From NCBI GenBank assembly GCA_003344405.1, contig NOWV01000008.1:806001-870000 (forward strand): 64,000 nt of DNA. Reading direction: 5' to 3'. Of the stretch, positions 37,001 to 64,000 are shown one piece after another. A program made the translations under genes and the position numbers. This stretch comes from Trichoplax sp. H2 (lineage: Eukaryota; Placozoa; Uniplacotomia; Trichoplacea). How positions within the stretch are numbered: position 1 is the first letter of the stretch; each line of letters opens with the position of its first letter. Below the pieces are notes generated by a model. The model did no database searches, was not told where the DNA came from, and saw only the letters and a program-made list of their open reading frames with translations.

Positions 37001-40000
37001 GCGCAGTCTTTGCGCTAGCTCTATTTCCTTTTTAATTACGGTGTTGACAACTGACAAGATGAGAATAATATAGCAGTTTGTAAGTAAAGCGGTACAGTAT
37101 AGTAATCAAATTTTGCAAATCGTGCAAGTTTAGGATTTCATCTGCTAAAGATTAGATTTATATGATGGTTCTATTACCGATAAATGAACAAAGTAGATGT
37201 ATAATAACACGACCGGTATTGTTCTATATTCTAGCGCTATTTATAAAGAATAGAATAGAAAGTGAGTACAAAATGAGGTAGTGAGAAATGGTACATTGAG
37301 GAGTTTATAAATTGTTATCATTATCACTTTGTATCTACTAAAATATCTTAGCTATTCTAAAGTCATCTAATAGTAGCCATCAAAAAGTATAACCGTAATA
37401 TATAAATTATGTGAAATGAAGACTAAATTGTAAAAATGGATCGAAATAGAGTTACTGCTCTTTGCTTCCACTAACAGAAAGCTAAGTTTAATCGATCCTT
37501 GCGCGTTAATATTTATTTAATATAAATGGCCTTGCCAGCTACCAGTAGAGCAATAAATTCTATATTAATTTTAAACTCTTGCCCTTTGCATTTCTCCGCT
37601 TAATTCGATCAATAATACGATTGGAAAATGGACGGTGTGGCAAAAGATAGACAATATAGAGAGGGGACCGTAGTCTTATCATATCTTCAAATCATTTAAT
37701 ATCGTCTACTCTCACAATCGGAATCGACAAGTACTCTAGATGCAAGAGGAACATGATTAGTTGATTTTTGACGATAACACAAATATCCTTTCTTTGGATA
37801 GTCTTTTGCACGTCAGATTCATATTATACGAATCTGTCTCTTCGTTTCAGCATAATTAATAGGCAATAAAACGAGGCTGATATTATATGCAAGCATTACT
37901 TGCTATTTAATTGAATTCTTCGATCAATTGATGGACAATATTATAACTGTATAGTATATAGTATATGGCTTGGTTGTCTATGAATTAGATTAATAAGGGA
38001 GGGGAAAAAAATAAAAGGCAAGACCGCTCAATTTTACAATAAGCTGCGATGAAAAGATTATTGTAATAGTGATAAATGAATGCCATTTTGAGTTCATGTA
38101 TTATAATTTTCTTGAAGACTATAGATTTGATTATTGCTGAAATAAGAATTACTATTTCCAGGATCGAAAACCAAGTCGTCTTTATCCGCTGTTTGTTTAT
38201 TGTATTTAGAAATATTATTTTCTTGATTTTTTTTCAAACTTAGTTACGTTTGTCTTTCAGTATCAATATTGCTTTATGATTTACTAAAGACAGAACTGAA
38301 AGTTATACTTAACTCTCATCAAAAGTTAATGATGTAAATTAAAAATGCTATGATCTTCATCAATCCGTTACAAACTAGCGGGAAAGATGTCAATCAGAAA
38401 GACGTTGACATTTTACGCTTATTTTTTTCCCCCTCACCTATAGATGAAAATTTTAAAACCATGTCGATTAATCTATCATATCAACGAAAAAGTAACATCT
38501 CCTTGTATAATATCAGAACATTACAACGTAAGTGCTAAGAGTACAGAAAAGTACACATCAAAACGTTGACTATAAAGCAAAAATCGATTTAATCACGAAT
38601 ATCTGTCTTGTACTGTGCATGATTAGTAGCATCAATTAAAATACAGTATAGCAATATAACAATAGCGCTAAAACGGATGAGGATGACGATAGTCGATTTT
38701 GTCTACCTTCTTTCTGCATCAATAAGGCATAGATAGAATAGGTTTAATGCGTAACAAAATAGAATTCATAGTAAACTGTTGTTTGCACGATGGGATGGTA
38801 ATAAAGTTGTAAGGAGTATAACTTTGGCAAAGCATTGTGTGTCTCTATGTAGGCTTTTTTTGCTCTTGTCTCCATTGACGTATTACATCGTATTGATGAA
38901 GAACAACAGCCATTTTTTCAAGTAGTTATTAAATTAAAGTTTCTTGTATTTATTTTATGATTAAGTAGGCTTGTATATATACGTGGATATTGGATAGAGA
39001 AGTTGATATTGGTCATACTGTATCTATTGGTTCAAATTGAGATCGAGCTTAAGATAGCTAAAATTCTTTAGGTCAAATAGTTGAATAACGAAAAAAACAA
39101 TCAAATGATATCCATACATACTGTACATTTACAGTATCCAATCCTATCGATTTGCATATCTTGGCATTGATTAAGTCAAAATTTCGATTCTTTCCTCACC
39201 GAGTAACAACAATGACAACAATAATAAAATGTTATATAAGCTGATATGATAAAGTAATTCCAGGGTAAAATCAAATAGAGCCGACGAAATGACAAAGAAC
39301 TTAATCGATGGAAAATATTGGAGCTTTCAAGGAGAAAAAAAAAAAATTGAATTAAGTTCTTGCATTCTCGCTGAGTGGTTATTGTCTAGCGTAACCATCT
39401 GATTTATTGCGTGGAATATTTTCGACTTTGTCTGCTTTTTTTGCGATTCTCTATTCCTGTGGATACAATAGTTGGATTTTTTTTACTAAAAATGGCAATT
39501 TTAAATAGGATGAGAACTTTCATTTGAACGGATGATTAATTTCATATAGAGAGGTAGAAAAATGAATCAAGAATGTAAGAGCGCTAGTTTGTTCATTAAA
39601 TGACCATTGACAGTACTTAGTGCAATAGCGAGTGAATGGCGATCTTACAACTATCGCCTATCCATAGCAATTGAATGAAAATAAGAAGTAAAATAAGTGA
39701 TACAACTGTCCTCCTGGGAATGCAACATATTGTATAATTGTCATCTTAGTAGTATAAAATACTCATCGGTTTAAATTTTCAAGTTCATCAATGAAATCTG
39801 ATATAGAATGATGACGATAATTTTATTGAAAAATCTGCTGTATAGAAATGCACTTTCTTGACATATTATTGCTAAGTGAGATTAATTTAGAGAGGGAGTA
39901 ATTTTAATGGTAGAGAGTATGTGTGATCGTTTTTGATTTTATCGTTAAATAGACGATAATGGATTTATTACAAGTTTTAGTCTGGAATTGTTTGGACGAG

Positions 40001-41537
40001 TTCTTATTGAGTAAGGTTAATTAAGTGGATCAATTTCAGAGTTGGAAAGATTTCATACAGTGATTATACATCTAAAACAATATATTGTAGTTGAATCAAT
40101 CAAGGTAGGAAGCTCTCGTAAAGTTAAGCTCATTGAATTTATTATTTACGGCAATATTTTGATTTCTAGCGTTAACCTCCTTCCAAGGCTAATCAATAAA
40201 ATGAATCCATTTCTCACGTCTAGAATTCAAGCAAACTAACTACTCTCGATGAAAGTCAAGAGCTTCGAATTAATACAACTGCGTCAACGATGGCAGGCAA
40301 CTTCTTCTTCTTTTTTTTTACCTTCTACAGCCTATGATAGAAAATATCCGTGATTCATACTGAAAGAATGAGCTGAGACTGATGCACAAAAATAAAGTAG
40401 CAAAAAAACAAACGATATCTGAAAGAGACTATCTCAATTTGGATCGGAGAGTTTTCTTCCATCTACCATATCCGTAGCTGGACTGTAATGCCGATGAATA
40501 AGATTGTAACTGTAGATAGAGAAAAGAAGTAATATAGTTTAGTCAGTATTGACTAGTGTATCAAGCATGAAATCGAAGTGAAAGCGGTAGAGAAAAGAAT
40601 CATCATCCGCTTCTCCTAGACGAGTAGAATCAATCAATAGCCATCATGTCCATTCTCTAACTGGATAATAATATTAAATAACATGATGATCAATCTGCAG
40701 TTGTTGTTATTGATTTGAAGCTTATTTGACATTGTATTGAATGGACAACAATCGCCATAATTGAAAAGAGTCAAACAGACAATAGGTACATTCAAAGATA
40801 TCCTCATCAAGTCGTCGGACTAAATTAAGAAATAAAAATTATGTAACTATATCAAAGTCATTTGTCTTGTTGTTGTCGTGTCGGAGCAACCAATTTTTAA
40901 GGGTATATAAATAGGTAATAACATATCACCAATTTTGCGATTACCTGAATCACATACAAACAATACACATAAGGCCAAGTTGATTACTTTCAAGCCATAG
41001 GAAATTGACGAAGTTCCAAATTTTTTACCAATCAATCAATAATAAGGAAACGCCAACACTAGCAGGACAAGATAGGACTCATTCCTATCGGTACGAATTA
41101 TTTTTTGATCGCTTGATTTTTTGTAAAAGGCTAGTAACCAGTTGATGATTGACGATGGAGAGATTATTGAAGATTTGATTTTTTATTGGATCGCTGTCTA
41201 AAGTTGCCACTAATCCATCCGCTGATTTATAATTTATTGATTGACGATGGCTTTTTTTACCTTCATTTTTTTTTCCATTTTGACTACCATTTTATGATTG
41301 CATTAATCGAGGTCGATTTAAGCTTAAAAATATTGCTAGCAATTTTGATGTTAATAGAACTGCTCAACTTATCATACTTTCAAGACTAAGAAAGAGTGTA
41401 TAAAAATTAGCGAACGAGTAAAAATCTCGACGCTATTACAATCACTCTAAAGGTAAAAATAGATCTATACTCTTACAGTAAAAATTAAAAACTTGGAATA
41501 TTAGTCTTGATAACAAAAAAATAATAATAATACTGAG

Positions 41538-41560
41538 CACACACACACACACGCACATAC
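41538..41560. repeat. (AC)n microsatellite
   Basis: A run of CA dinucleotides, slightly interrupted near its end by CG and CATACATAC. Confidence 0.85.
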
Positions 41561-42738
41561 ATACTCATAGTGAAATTACAAATTAAAAGTATTTCTTGTT
41601 ACTTAGCAGTAGGCACGAACTTTAGTCAAATGAATTCCGTAGCACGAATAAGTTCAATCATTTACTTATAAATATGAGATCAAGGTTGAAAAAGTACTTT
41701 ATGCACATTTCAGGAAGAATATCATAGGTAATTTAAGTAAAGAAAAAAGTAAATCTTTGTGCGGTTAGTGAAATCCTTTTTAAGCGAAGTAAATTAACAA
41801 GGTAAGAAAGAGATTGAAATCATGACGTTAACCATTCATTAGAAATAGTTTAATTAATATTCACGTTGTCATTCTCGTCTTGGGCATTTTTGTTGTAGTA
41901 TTGCAGTACACTTCTTTAAATACCTTTCAAGTCTTTTCAATCGATTACATTATTTTGGATTTTACTTCTATATTATGGATGGCACTATACGTATTTCAAT
42001 TCCATATAATTAATTTGTACAATAAATTAGGATTTTGTTCAATCATTTTTTTTATCCTACATCCATGGATTTATCCTTACTTTTTTTTTCTTAGCCTATT
42101 TTCCCTCCCTCTTAAATCAATATGACTTATGAAAGATTGAGTTTATTTGAACATCGTGTCTGTTTCGAATAAAATGTCATTGAAAATTGATTTGATAGTT
42201 GCATTAAAATTTAATATTCTCCTTGAACTATAGTTAAGTCAAGAAAGCCCTACTTCAGACTATTACAAACTGTCATATTATCTGAAGAATACAAAATAAG
42301 GTATGATTAATGTAAGTCCAGTTGTCCAATCTTTCTCCTTCAATTAATCTTTAATCGTATTGTATTAGTAGGAAAGCATCAATCAATTTCGCATCATTTT
42401 ATCTTTTATCCATATTAAAAGACTACCCGTTGGAGGTGTCATCTCATTTCGCTCCACTAAATTAGGTACACTACCTCTGATTGTGCCTTTTGATCTGCTA
42501 AGCAGTAAAAATTGGTTTTCTGATTATTTTTTCTACATATACATTCCTAATTAATATTGTAAGTTGATCAAATAGCCAATACTATCACATCGTGCGTTAC
42601 TTTTATACTCTCTTTTATGTCGTCAATAGAGTGAAAAGTCATTATTAGTTCATGTGGAAAAATTTTTATCATTTTCTTTAGCTCATCTAATCGGATTTTG
42701 TAACATAAATTGATTTTTTAAGATAGTAAGTGTGTGAT

Positions 42739-42758
42739 TATTGATTGATTGATTGATC
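42739..42758. repeat. (TTGA)n microsatellite
   Basis: About four and a half perfect copies of the tetranucleotide TTGA/ATTG, about 300 bp upstream of the guanylyl cyclase start codon. Confidence 0.85.
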
Positions 42759-43050
42759 ATCGCAATTTGAAATTACTATTACATACTAAATCCATTTTAA
42801 TCAATAAGATTCATTTCTTATTTTTATAGATAAGTTTAAAGAGAACGCTGGCTATCCTCAATATCAAACTGATTCATTGGTCAACTTAATTTTACTCATT
42901 TCCGTTGGTAGAATTATTCATTTGTAAAAGCGCTTATCCAAGACGGTAATTATTTCCTTGGTATCGCAGAGAAAGATTATCGCCATTTACTTCTGGATCC
43001 TGTCACAAAATTACACTTTTTGGGCATTTGTATAGATAGTTTAGAAGTGA

Positions 43051-57960
<14,910 letters not shown>

Positions 57961-58101
57961 ATTTATACTTGTAATTTAAGTAGAAGTAATTGTCGGAGCA
58001 ATACAAAAAAAAATTTATAGAAATATGGACATAGCTAGATAAAACTAGAAAATGATAACAGAAATTATATCGCTAAGATTTATAGTATATCCTAGATGAA
58101 T

Positions 58102-58107
58102 AATAAA
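58102..58107 (+). terminator. polyadenylation signal AATAAA after the guanylyl cyclase
   Basis: AATAAA lies 142 bp past the TAA at 57958-57960, a plausible 3' end for the transcript. The hexamer alone is weak evidence in AT-rich sequence. Confidence 0.4.
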
Positions 58108-58902
58108 ATATTTCGACTGACAATCATTTCACCTCAAGCAGGATGATAATGATCATGATGAATAGGACCAGATCAGATCTATTTACATCATTCTTATTCC
58201 GCGACTTGCTCTATAACAATTTTTAAATTTCGTCAAATCGTTCCTGTAAAATACATCTCTTTATTTATGCTCTTGCTTTCTTCTAATATTTATTTCATAA
58301 TACAATCATTATACAATTATTATTAAATCGATTGCTACTTAGCTTCAAATAGTTTGTTACTTTACACAATCGAAAAGGCTCTATATACCGATACTTTTTC
58401 GCTTTTTCTTGACTGATTTGTTTATTTCTTGATTAGAATCTTTTATTATCATTATTGAGTAGCCACAACTAGTGTAAGCTCAGCTACATTCAATTATGAC
58501 AATATCTTGAAAAATGGTAGTAATTTATTATTCAGTTCTAAACTCTTTAATAGAAAATTAAAATAATTATGAAATCGCGATATGACCAACTTTTATGCGA
58601 GTAGTAGATACCCATAGATTAAACTGGAAATATTGGATATCTATCTATCTCTCTATGTATATTTATTGCTACTATTAGATTGAAAAGAAACCTTTCTTGC
58701 TTCTTATTAATTATGAATTCTTTGACGGATAGATATGTATTTAAGTATGCATTGGATGAAGACTATTCCGTACCATTTCTGTTCTATGGATATACGTCTT
58801 GATGCATCGATTAGGCTATTTCTACCGACACAAATAGCCTTTGTATGATCTTGCTTGAATCTTGACGCATTTGTCTAACATTTTAAAATACTACTGCTAT
58901 AA

Positions 58903-58957
58903 CTAATAATAATAATATTAATAATATTAAATAATAATAATGACTATAATGATAATA
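58903..58957. repeat. imperfect (TAA)n microsatellite
   Basis: Repeated AATAAT/TAATAT words over about 55 bp, interrupted by TGACTATAATG near the end. Confidence 0.8.
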
Positions 58958-59928
58958 AAAGTTCACGTTTAATTTAACTCGGTATGGCTTTATAAGAAAA
59001 ACATCCTAAATTTGACTGGATTTCACCATATCAGCCAACATCTACAATTACTTTGTCAAGCTTAACAGAAATCTATGCTACATCTCGAAATTTATTTCAA
59101 ATTATGGTAGAACTTTCAACACACATTCCTGTTATGATTTGCTGAAATACCTACAGAGCTTAACTCAAAGGGAAGAGAAGTCTGTAATGTGAGCTCATCT
59201 TCGCATGTCTTAAATACATTTCATTAAGTCCATTTAAGATAATATAATTAACTGCAATCAGACTTGAGTCATCAAATAGAATACTTTTCCTCAAGCAGAT
59301 CATCACTCTACAATCTAAATCAAGTTACGTAAATTATCTCTACTCTTATATTAATTTCCAGCACCTTTCGTCGTTGGGCATTTCCACAATTACAGTGTTG
59401 CTAGTCACACAAATCTTTTACCATAATTAGACAATTGGCTAATATTAGTAATCAACATTTTCTAATATAGTAGTTAGCAATCATCTATATATATCAGCGT
59501 CAAAGTAATCTCTATTCTTAGAGGTCTAACTTTATCATATATAGCTATCATTATAATCAAATAAGAGGTGCATCACTACAATATCGCTGAGAGTTTATAA
59601 TATTCTTGAAAATATTATTATCAAGATCAGTGAACAGCGTTGATATTATTTTTATCACAATGATACTACTCATTAACTCATAAATAGGTCATTGTACTTT
59701 TTAATTGGGTGAAGATAATGACTTTTATAAAGAGGCCGCCGTACATACATTATTGTGGAAGAGGTGGGGGAGGTCTAAATTCCTTCCAACATCTCTGACT
59801 ACATATAAAGTATATGCTATATGTTATTGTCACAAAACAGCTTAACTATCGACTCTTTAGGTTCCTCGACTAATTCCGGGGATCCTTAGTAAAGGAAAAG
59901 TAACTTATTCCTATACTAACCACTTATC

Positions 59929-59947
59929 ACGGAGCATCAAGCTCCGT
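59929..59947. repeat. perfect 7-bp stem, 5-base loop hairpin
   Basis: ACGGAGC, loop ATCAA, GCTCCGT. It is a GC-rich stem in very AT-rich surroundings. It does not match the histone 3' stem-loop. No neighbouring gene explains it. Confidence 0.6.
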
Positions 59948-60556
59948 AACAGTTATAATTTACAGTATATAAGGTATAAGATTAATAAGCGTACATATTT
60001 GGAACTATTAGATGACTATTTATTGGAAATACCGCTGCTACCATAGATCACTAGAAGAAAGTTAGTATTCTTCTAATAGCCCATAGTTGTAGGAAGGGCT
60101 GCCACTATCGTAAAGTCTTTCTATCAGTAGTGTGCGATCCAAAGGCTAACAAAAGTTTTGAATGATATGATTGTGATGAAAGTATCAGTCCTTTCTGTTC
60201 AACTTTAAACTTTCCCTGTTATTTCATTGAGTTGAATCAAGTGTACTATCACATGCAACAACAGCAGACCATGAAGAAACCGTAGTGATCGGATAAGATC
60301 CAGTATGATGATAACTTTTATAGCATATGCCAGCGTACGTGAATATTTAAAACATGCAATCTTAATACACTAGATAATATTAATACAGATAAATCAGATG
60401 GAATGTACCATTTCTATTTCTATACGTTATAAATTATACACTGCAATATCTAGAATTCATTATGCAACATTTATCACGCATCCAATACAAGATAATAAGT
60501 TACGGCGATACAATACGGCCGATATTACGATAGCTACATGCGTAGTAAACAATAAC

Positions 60557-61388
60557 GTGCATAGTGCCCCGAGGATAAAAAGATTGTCAATGTGTGCTAT
60601 ATGATTAGTTAACGGCAAACAATCTGATAATCCATATCCTAGCTTTATTGATTATCCCTTATCAAGTTTTCATCAGTAAGTATCTCGTATTAGCTCCAAT
60701 TATTTGTCTTAATTCTAGCTTCATTAGGAGAAATAAAGTTTTCAATAGTACTACGTATATAATAATATGGTATATAGAATATCGAGAATAATGAAACAGT
60801 CGACATACGCTATGTATCCTGTATCTTCAGTTAACGACGCGATTTGATAATCCATATTACTGCATTATAATTATCGATTAATTCCGTTATCAAGTTTTCA
60901 TCAGCAATTATCTCGCATTAGTTCTGGTATTTGTCAAAACTCTAGCTCCAATAAGGGCCAATGAAAGTTTTCATTACTACGTACATAGTAATATGGTGTA
61001 TTAAGTATCAAGGATACTAAAACAGCGTATGTTCACTTAACGGCACGATTAGATAATCCACATTATTACGTTATAATTATTGATCAACTCCTTCATCAAA
61101 GTTTTCATCAGTAAGTATCTCGCATTAGTTCCGCTCGCTATTTGTCAAAACTCTAGCTCCAATAAGGGTCAATGAAATTTTTCAATAAGACTATTGATAT
61201 GCTGTAATAATACGGTGTCTAGAGCGCCGAGGATAACAAGACAGTCGATATTCGGTACGTATACTGTAAGTTCAGTTAACGGCACGATTAGATAATCTAC
61301 GTCATTGCATTGCTTTTGTTGATCGTTGTCAATTTTTCAACTGTAAGTATTTCGTAAGTTCCAATATTAGTCAAAACTCTAGCCCTGA
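60557..61388. repeat. diverged tandem repeat, four units of about 206-232 bp
   Basis: The marker TTAACGGCA (or variant) recurs at about 60608, 60831, 61037 and 61275; the marker ATCAAGTTTTCATCAG and variants recur at about 60661, 60889, 61095 and 61327. Each unit also carries GATAATCCA, CTCGCATTAGTTCC-like, CAAAACTCTAGCTCCAATAA-like and AGGATAA..AGACAGTCGATA-like blocks. Copies differ by many substitutions and small indels, so the array is old. No coding potential is evident. Confidence 0.8.
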
Positions 61389-62920
61389 GTTGGTATTCAG
61401 TAGATATCTATATACTCCTTTATTCATCTAATAGTCCTTAAATATCCTGAATTTGTGTATCAATACATTCAAATCGGTACGGTAAGTTTAGATTTTTGCT
61501 GGAGTCCATCTTAGTTTGTTTACAATAGAAAAGTTTGAAAAATTTGAGTTTGCAGTATTATCGATGATGAACAAAGTCTCCCGGTTAAAGCAATCAGTTA
61601 AACTCAATAAGTAGATCAATCAAATAGCGTTAATCGTGATTCTATTAAATGAATGATAATTTCAACTGTAAATAATTAATTCTGAATTCTACTGCAGTCG
61701 CTAAATGATAAATATATCAATGCTCCATATCTTGAAAACATAACAAGAAGGGCAATTAGGGATAGATGAATAACGGGTCAAGTCATTATTCTTGTCCGAT
61801 TTGTCAGTCTCGTCTTATCTACAAGTTGGTCCAAAATGATAGATTGCTGTTCTATATATGCTTTGAATGATTTTATTTGACTATTTACTACAGTTGATTA
61901 GCAAAATTTGCCATGACTTCTGCTTATTTATTTTAAATGGGTGGAATCTCGCTCATGATAGATGTTGTTTTCCTTTAGCTATACTTTGAAGTGGTTTTAT
62001 TTTAGCTATTTACTACCCCTAGTATACATAACTTGCCGCAATTTATAGCTATTTTGAACTAGTATAACCCTCGATCGTAATATTTTGCTTTTTTTTACTT
62101 GACAATATAATACTCATTGTCACTTCGTCCTGGTGTTCAGTATACTGTATCGTGTTACTGTATATGCAATTGCACATATGATTTAGTCTGGTTATTGTAC
62201 AGCATGTACACTTATTACTGTAAGGTATTCTGATCAGTATAGCTTGTACATAAATTCAATTCAATATTGCTTTCGTGTACAGTTTTGATAGATACACGAT
62301 AAATTCTCAATTAATGATGCGATTTTCGTTGACGATGATACTATAGTAAAGTCATGGCATGCGAATGAGATTTCACACAACATTTACTTATTATTCTAGT
62401 TATGCACCATGCAATAATTGTCAATATCGGTATTGCTATCCGTTAACAAATTCCAAACCCTACTTCATTATCAGATAAAAAAATTAATTACAGACCATTA
62501 GCATTTTAGTTCTATAGCGTTGCAATCGATCGATGGCGGCCTTTCACATGAGAATTTACGAACATTAAAGCAATTTTTTGATAGCCATTCCTTTCACCTT
62601 TAATTCTATAGCCGTCATATATGAAATTTTCTTCTATTTTATAGTATAAAAGGAAAGAATAAATAATAGTATACAGCATATAGTATACAAATATGTAAAG
62701 GATAAAGGATGCTCATGTCTATTTTTAAGCAAACGAACATGAGCAATTTATGACGTATGTCTACATGTTCAAATGTTTATAATTTTCTATCGTTTGCTAC
62801 CTACTATTGTTATGTCCCATATGATAGGCACTTATGAAGCTAAGCGATATATTACGTTGTATCAATCATTCACTCATTGCTAATTTCTCACACTTTCATT
62901 TACTTATTGTTCGACAACAG
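61389..62920. other. spacer upstream of the AidB-like gene
   Basis: Holds a diverged duplication of about 119 bp period (61837-62050; shared words TGATAGAT, TACTTTGAA/TGCTTTGAA, TTTTATTT, CTATTTACTAC, AACTTGCC/AATTTGCC). It also holds TGTAC/TACTGTA-rich sequence at 62140-62290 and an inverted repeat at 62711-62744. The 5' exon and promoter of the gene starting to the right are probably here, but I could not place them. Confidence 0.45.
62711..62744. repeat. 8-bp inverted repeat
   Basis: GCTCATGT (62711-62718) and ACATGAGC (62737-62744) with an 18-base spacer, about 180 bp upstream of the first recognised exon of the AidB-like gene. It could be a binding site for a dimeric factor or chance. 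Confidence 0.4.
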
Positions 62921-63885
62921 TGAATGCTGCTAGGAAATTCACGCAAGCAAGTCCTGAAATTGCCAATTTTTTCCTTAGTGACAACTTTTTGATACAAGTT
63001 CTGAAAGCAAAGTTACCAGCATCAGTAAAGTATTTTATTGCTAGTTTTGTTTTCTATGTATCTGGCATATAATACCCCAAAATATATGAACATGGTTGTA
63101 TTGCATTGATTTAAACTGCTTTTTGCAACTTCCCCTGCACTTTACTATCATTTTTTCTCGCTTAATCGACAATATTTATTTACATTAGATTATACAATAA
63201 TAATTAATTCATGATCGATGTCATTCTTCATCAGTATCAAGCATTTTCGTTACGATTGAGTTTAATTGTGCTTTCATTGAAATCTGGCCAAGCGGACGAA
63301 TTCATTGAAAGTTAATAAAGTACATAGACACGTAGTTTACAAAGCGATATTTTGCTGTACATGTTCATATACATGTAAAAATGAAGACTTATCGGACTAT
63401 AAAGCCAAAAACTCTCCCTCCGAAGATGGTTTCATTAAGCAGCGATCACTGTACTGTATATTAATCTAAAATTAAGTATCCGCAATTAATATCTAGATAT
63501 TACACTATATTACAAGACTGAAAAATCGCATATTCGGAAGAATTACAAATAGTCTAGTAGATACTACAGTATACAGCTAAAATTAATAAATAATAAAATA
63601 GTAAATTAAATGTGCCTAAATGATAATCTGAAAATCTTCCGTGCTCTATTAGGTGTATAATGGTATTGCTAAAGACTTAACCCGTTTTGGCCATCGTACA
63701 GCTACAGATATATTAGAAAACGGACGTCAAGCCGAGTTAAATCCACCCCAATTAGTTACACATGATGCTTGGGGACGCCGAATTAATCGTTTAGAAACAT
63801 CCAGTGGATGGAAATCGATGCATGCTGTCTCAGCTCAAGAAGGATTAGTAGCAATTCCTTACGAAAAAAAATATGCCGAATGGAG
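62921..63885 (+). CDS. AidB/ACDH-11-like acyl-CoA dehydrogenase, N-terminal exons, partial at 3' end
   Basis: FAD-dependent acyl-CoA dehydrogenase family, AidB-like branch (bacterial AidB, nematode ACDH-11). Two exons join in phase: 62921-63024 and 63653-63885; a GTAAGT donor at 63886 shows the gene continues beyond the window. Exon A gives NAARKFTQASPEIANFFL and IQVLKAKLPAS. Exon B gives VYNGIAKDLTRFGHR, then HDAWGRRINRLETSSGWKSM, the subfamily signature D-WGRR-I-R-E-(x)-W, and EGLVAIPYEKKYAEW. These form the N-terminal helical domain; the FAD and catalytic regions lie to the right. Exon A begins two bases into a codon (TG), so an upstream exon supplies at least one base. A start codon split as A|TG, giving MNAARKFTQ, is possible but not proven. 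Confidence 0.85.
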
Positions 63886-64000
63886 GTAAGTGCTCAACTT
63901 TAGATGAATTACTTATACCACTTTCGTGTACATATTATAAGTGTTACTTAAGTATTTTATGTCTTTACATTCTATCCTTAAGTCTGGTAAGACATTGTAT
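63886..64000 (+). other. intron of the AidB-like gene, truncated by the window edge
   Basis: Begins with the donor GTAAGT after the Trp codon plus AG. No acceptor was seen before the end of the window. Confidence 0.7.

Larger units (their letters stand above)
27987..43050. other. 15-kb gene-poor region
   Basis: I found no exon set here with coherent phase and homology. Open frames of 60-80 codons (33619-33858 minus; 35144-35335, 38350-38538, 40042-40239, 41186-41389 and 41880-42125 plus) are low-complexity, rich in Ile, Leu, Asn and Phe, and look like chance. It contains the simple repeats listed separately and must hold the 5' flank of the guanylyl cyclase gene. Unannotated non-coding RNAs cannot be excluded. 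Confidence 0.5.
57961..60556. other. 3' flank of the guanylyl cyclase gene and spacer
   Basis: 3' UTR followed by AT-rich DNA without supported genes. It includes a (TAA)n-like stretch at 58903-58957 and a short perfect hairpin at 59929-59947, listed separately. A GC-richer patch near 59730-59780 includes a purine-rich GAAGAGGTGGGGGAGGT run. Confidence 0.5.

Noticed and set aside
27987-43050. Scan for tRNA-like B-box words and further exons
   Set aside because: No word extended into a cloverleaf, and no exon set with matching phase was found.

Overview
This is an animal (metazoan) genomic window. It is AT-rich and intron-dense, with canonical GT-AG introns and conserved animal genes split into many small exons. 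No operons, ribosome binding sites, CRISPR arrays or RNA genes are seen. The gene set is a BRAP C-terminus, TMEM256, ALAD, a mitochondrial RluA-type pseudouridine synthase, a natriuretic-peptide-receptor-type guanylyl cyclase and an AidB-like acyl-CoA dehydrogenase. Together with mostly short introns and low GC, this fits an early-branching animal. A placozoan (Trichoplax/Hoilungia type) is my best guess, by inference only.

Layout. 34-1676 (+): the 3' half of BRAP, entering from the left edge. 3029-4092 (-): TMEM256, two exons, complete. 4241-4965: a TACTGTAC palindrome cluster followed by a minisatellite. 6104-11049 (-): ALAD (delta-aminolevulinate dehydratase), 12 exons, complete. 14065-16316 (-): an RPUSD3/RPUSD4-like mitochondrial pseudouridine synthase, 10 exons, complete. 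16400-17500: a GC-richer, repeat-rich island with hairpins and a second TACTGTAC cluster. 18083-19030 and 26987-27986 (+): two paralogous two-exon genes for small PH-like proteins. 27987-43050: 15 kb with no gene I can support. 43051-57960 (+): a complete receptor guanylyl cyclase, 20 coding exons, about 1084 residues, with an 8.7-kb first intron. 60557-61388: a diverged ~220-bp tandem repeat. 62921-63885 (+): the first two recognisable exons of an AidB/ACDH-11-like acyl-CoA dehydrogenase that runs off the right edge.

The genes do not form one pathway. They are independent housekeeping and signalling genes: ALAD for haem synthesis, the pseudouridine synthase for mitochondrial RNA, BRAP for ubiquitin/Ras-MAPK signalling, the cyclase for cGMP signalling. 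All exon boundaries were assigned by hand from splice sites, reading phase and remembered family motifs. Every exon of the complete genes joins in phase, and the predicted lengths of ALAD (331 aa), TMEM256 (113 aa) and the cyclase (1084 aa) agree with their families.

Most worth a second look: (1) ALAD keeps both Schiff-base lysines and the zinc cysteines but has replaced three residues that hold the P-side substrate; (2) the pseudouridine synthase keeps the catalytic Asp but has lost the neighbouring Arg; (3) the two PH-like paralogs; (4) a modular palindromic repeat family shared by two distant loci.
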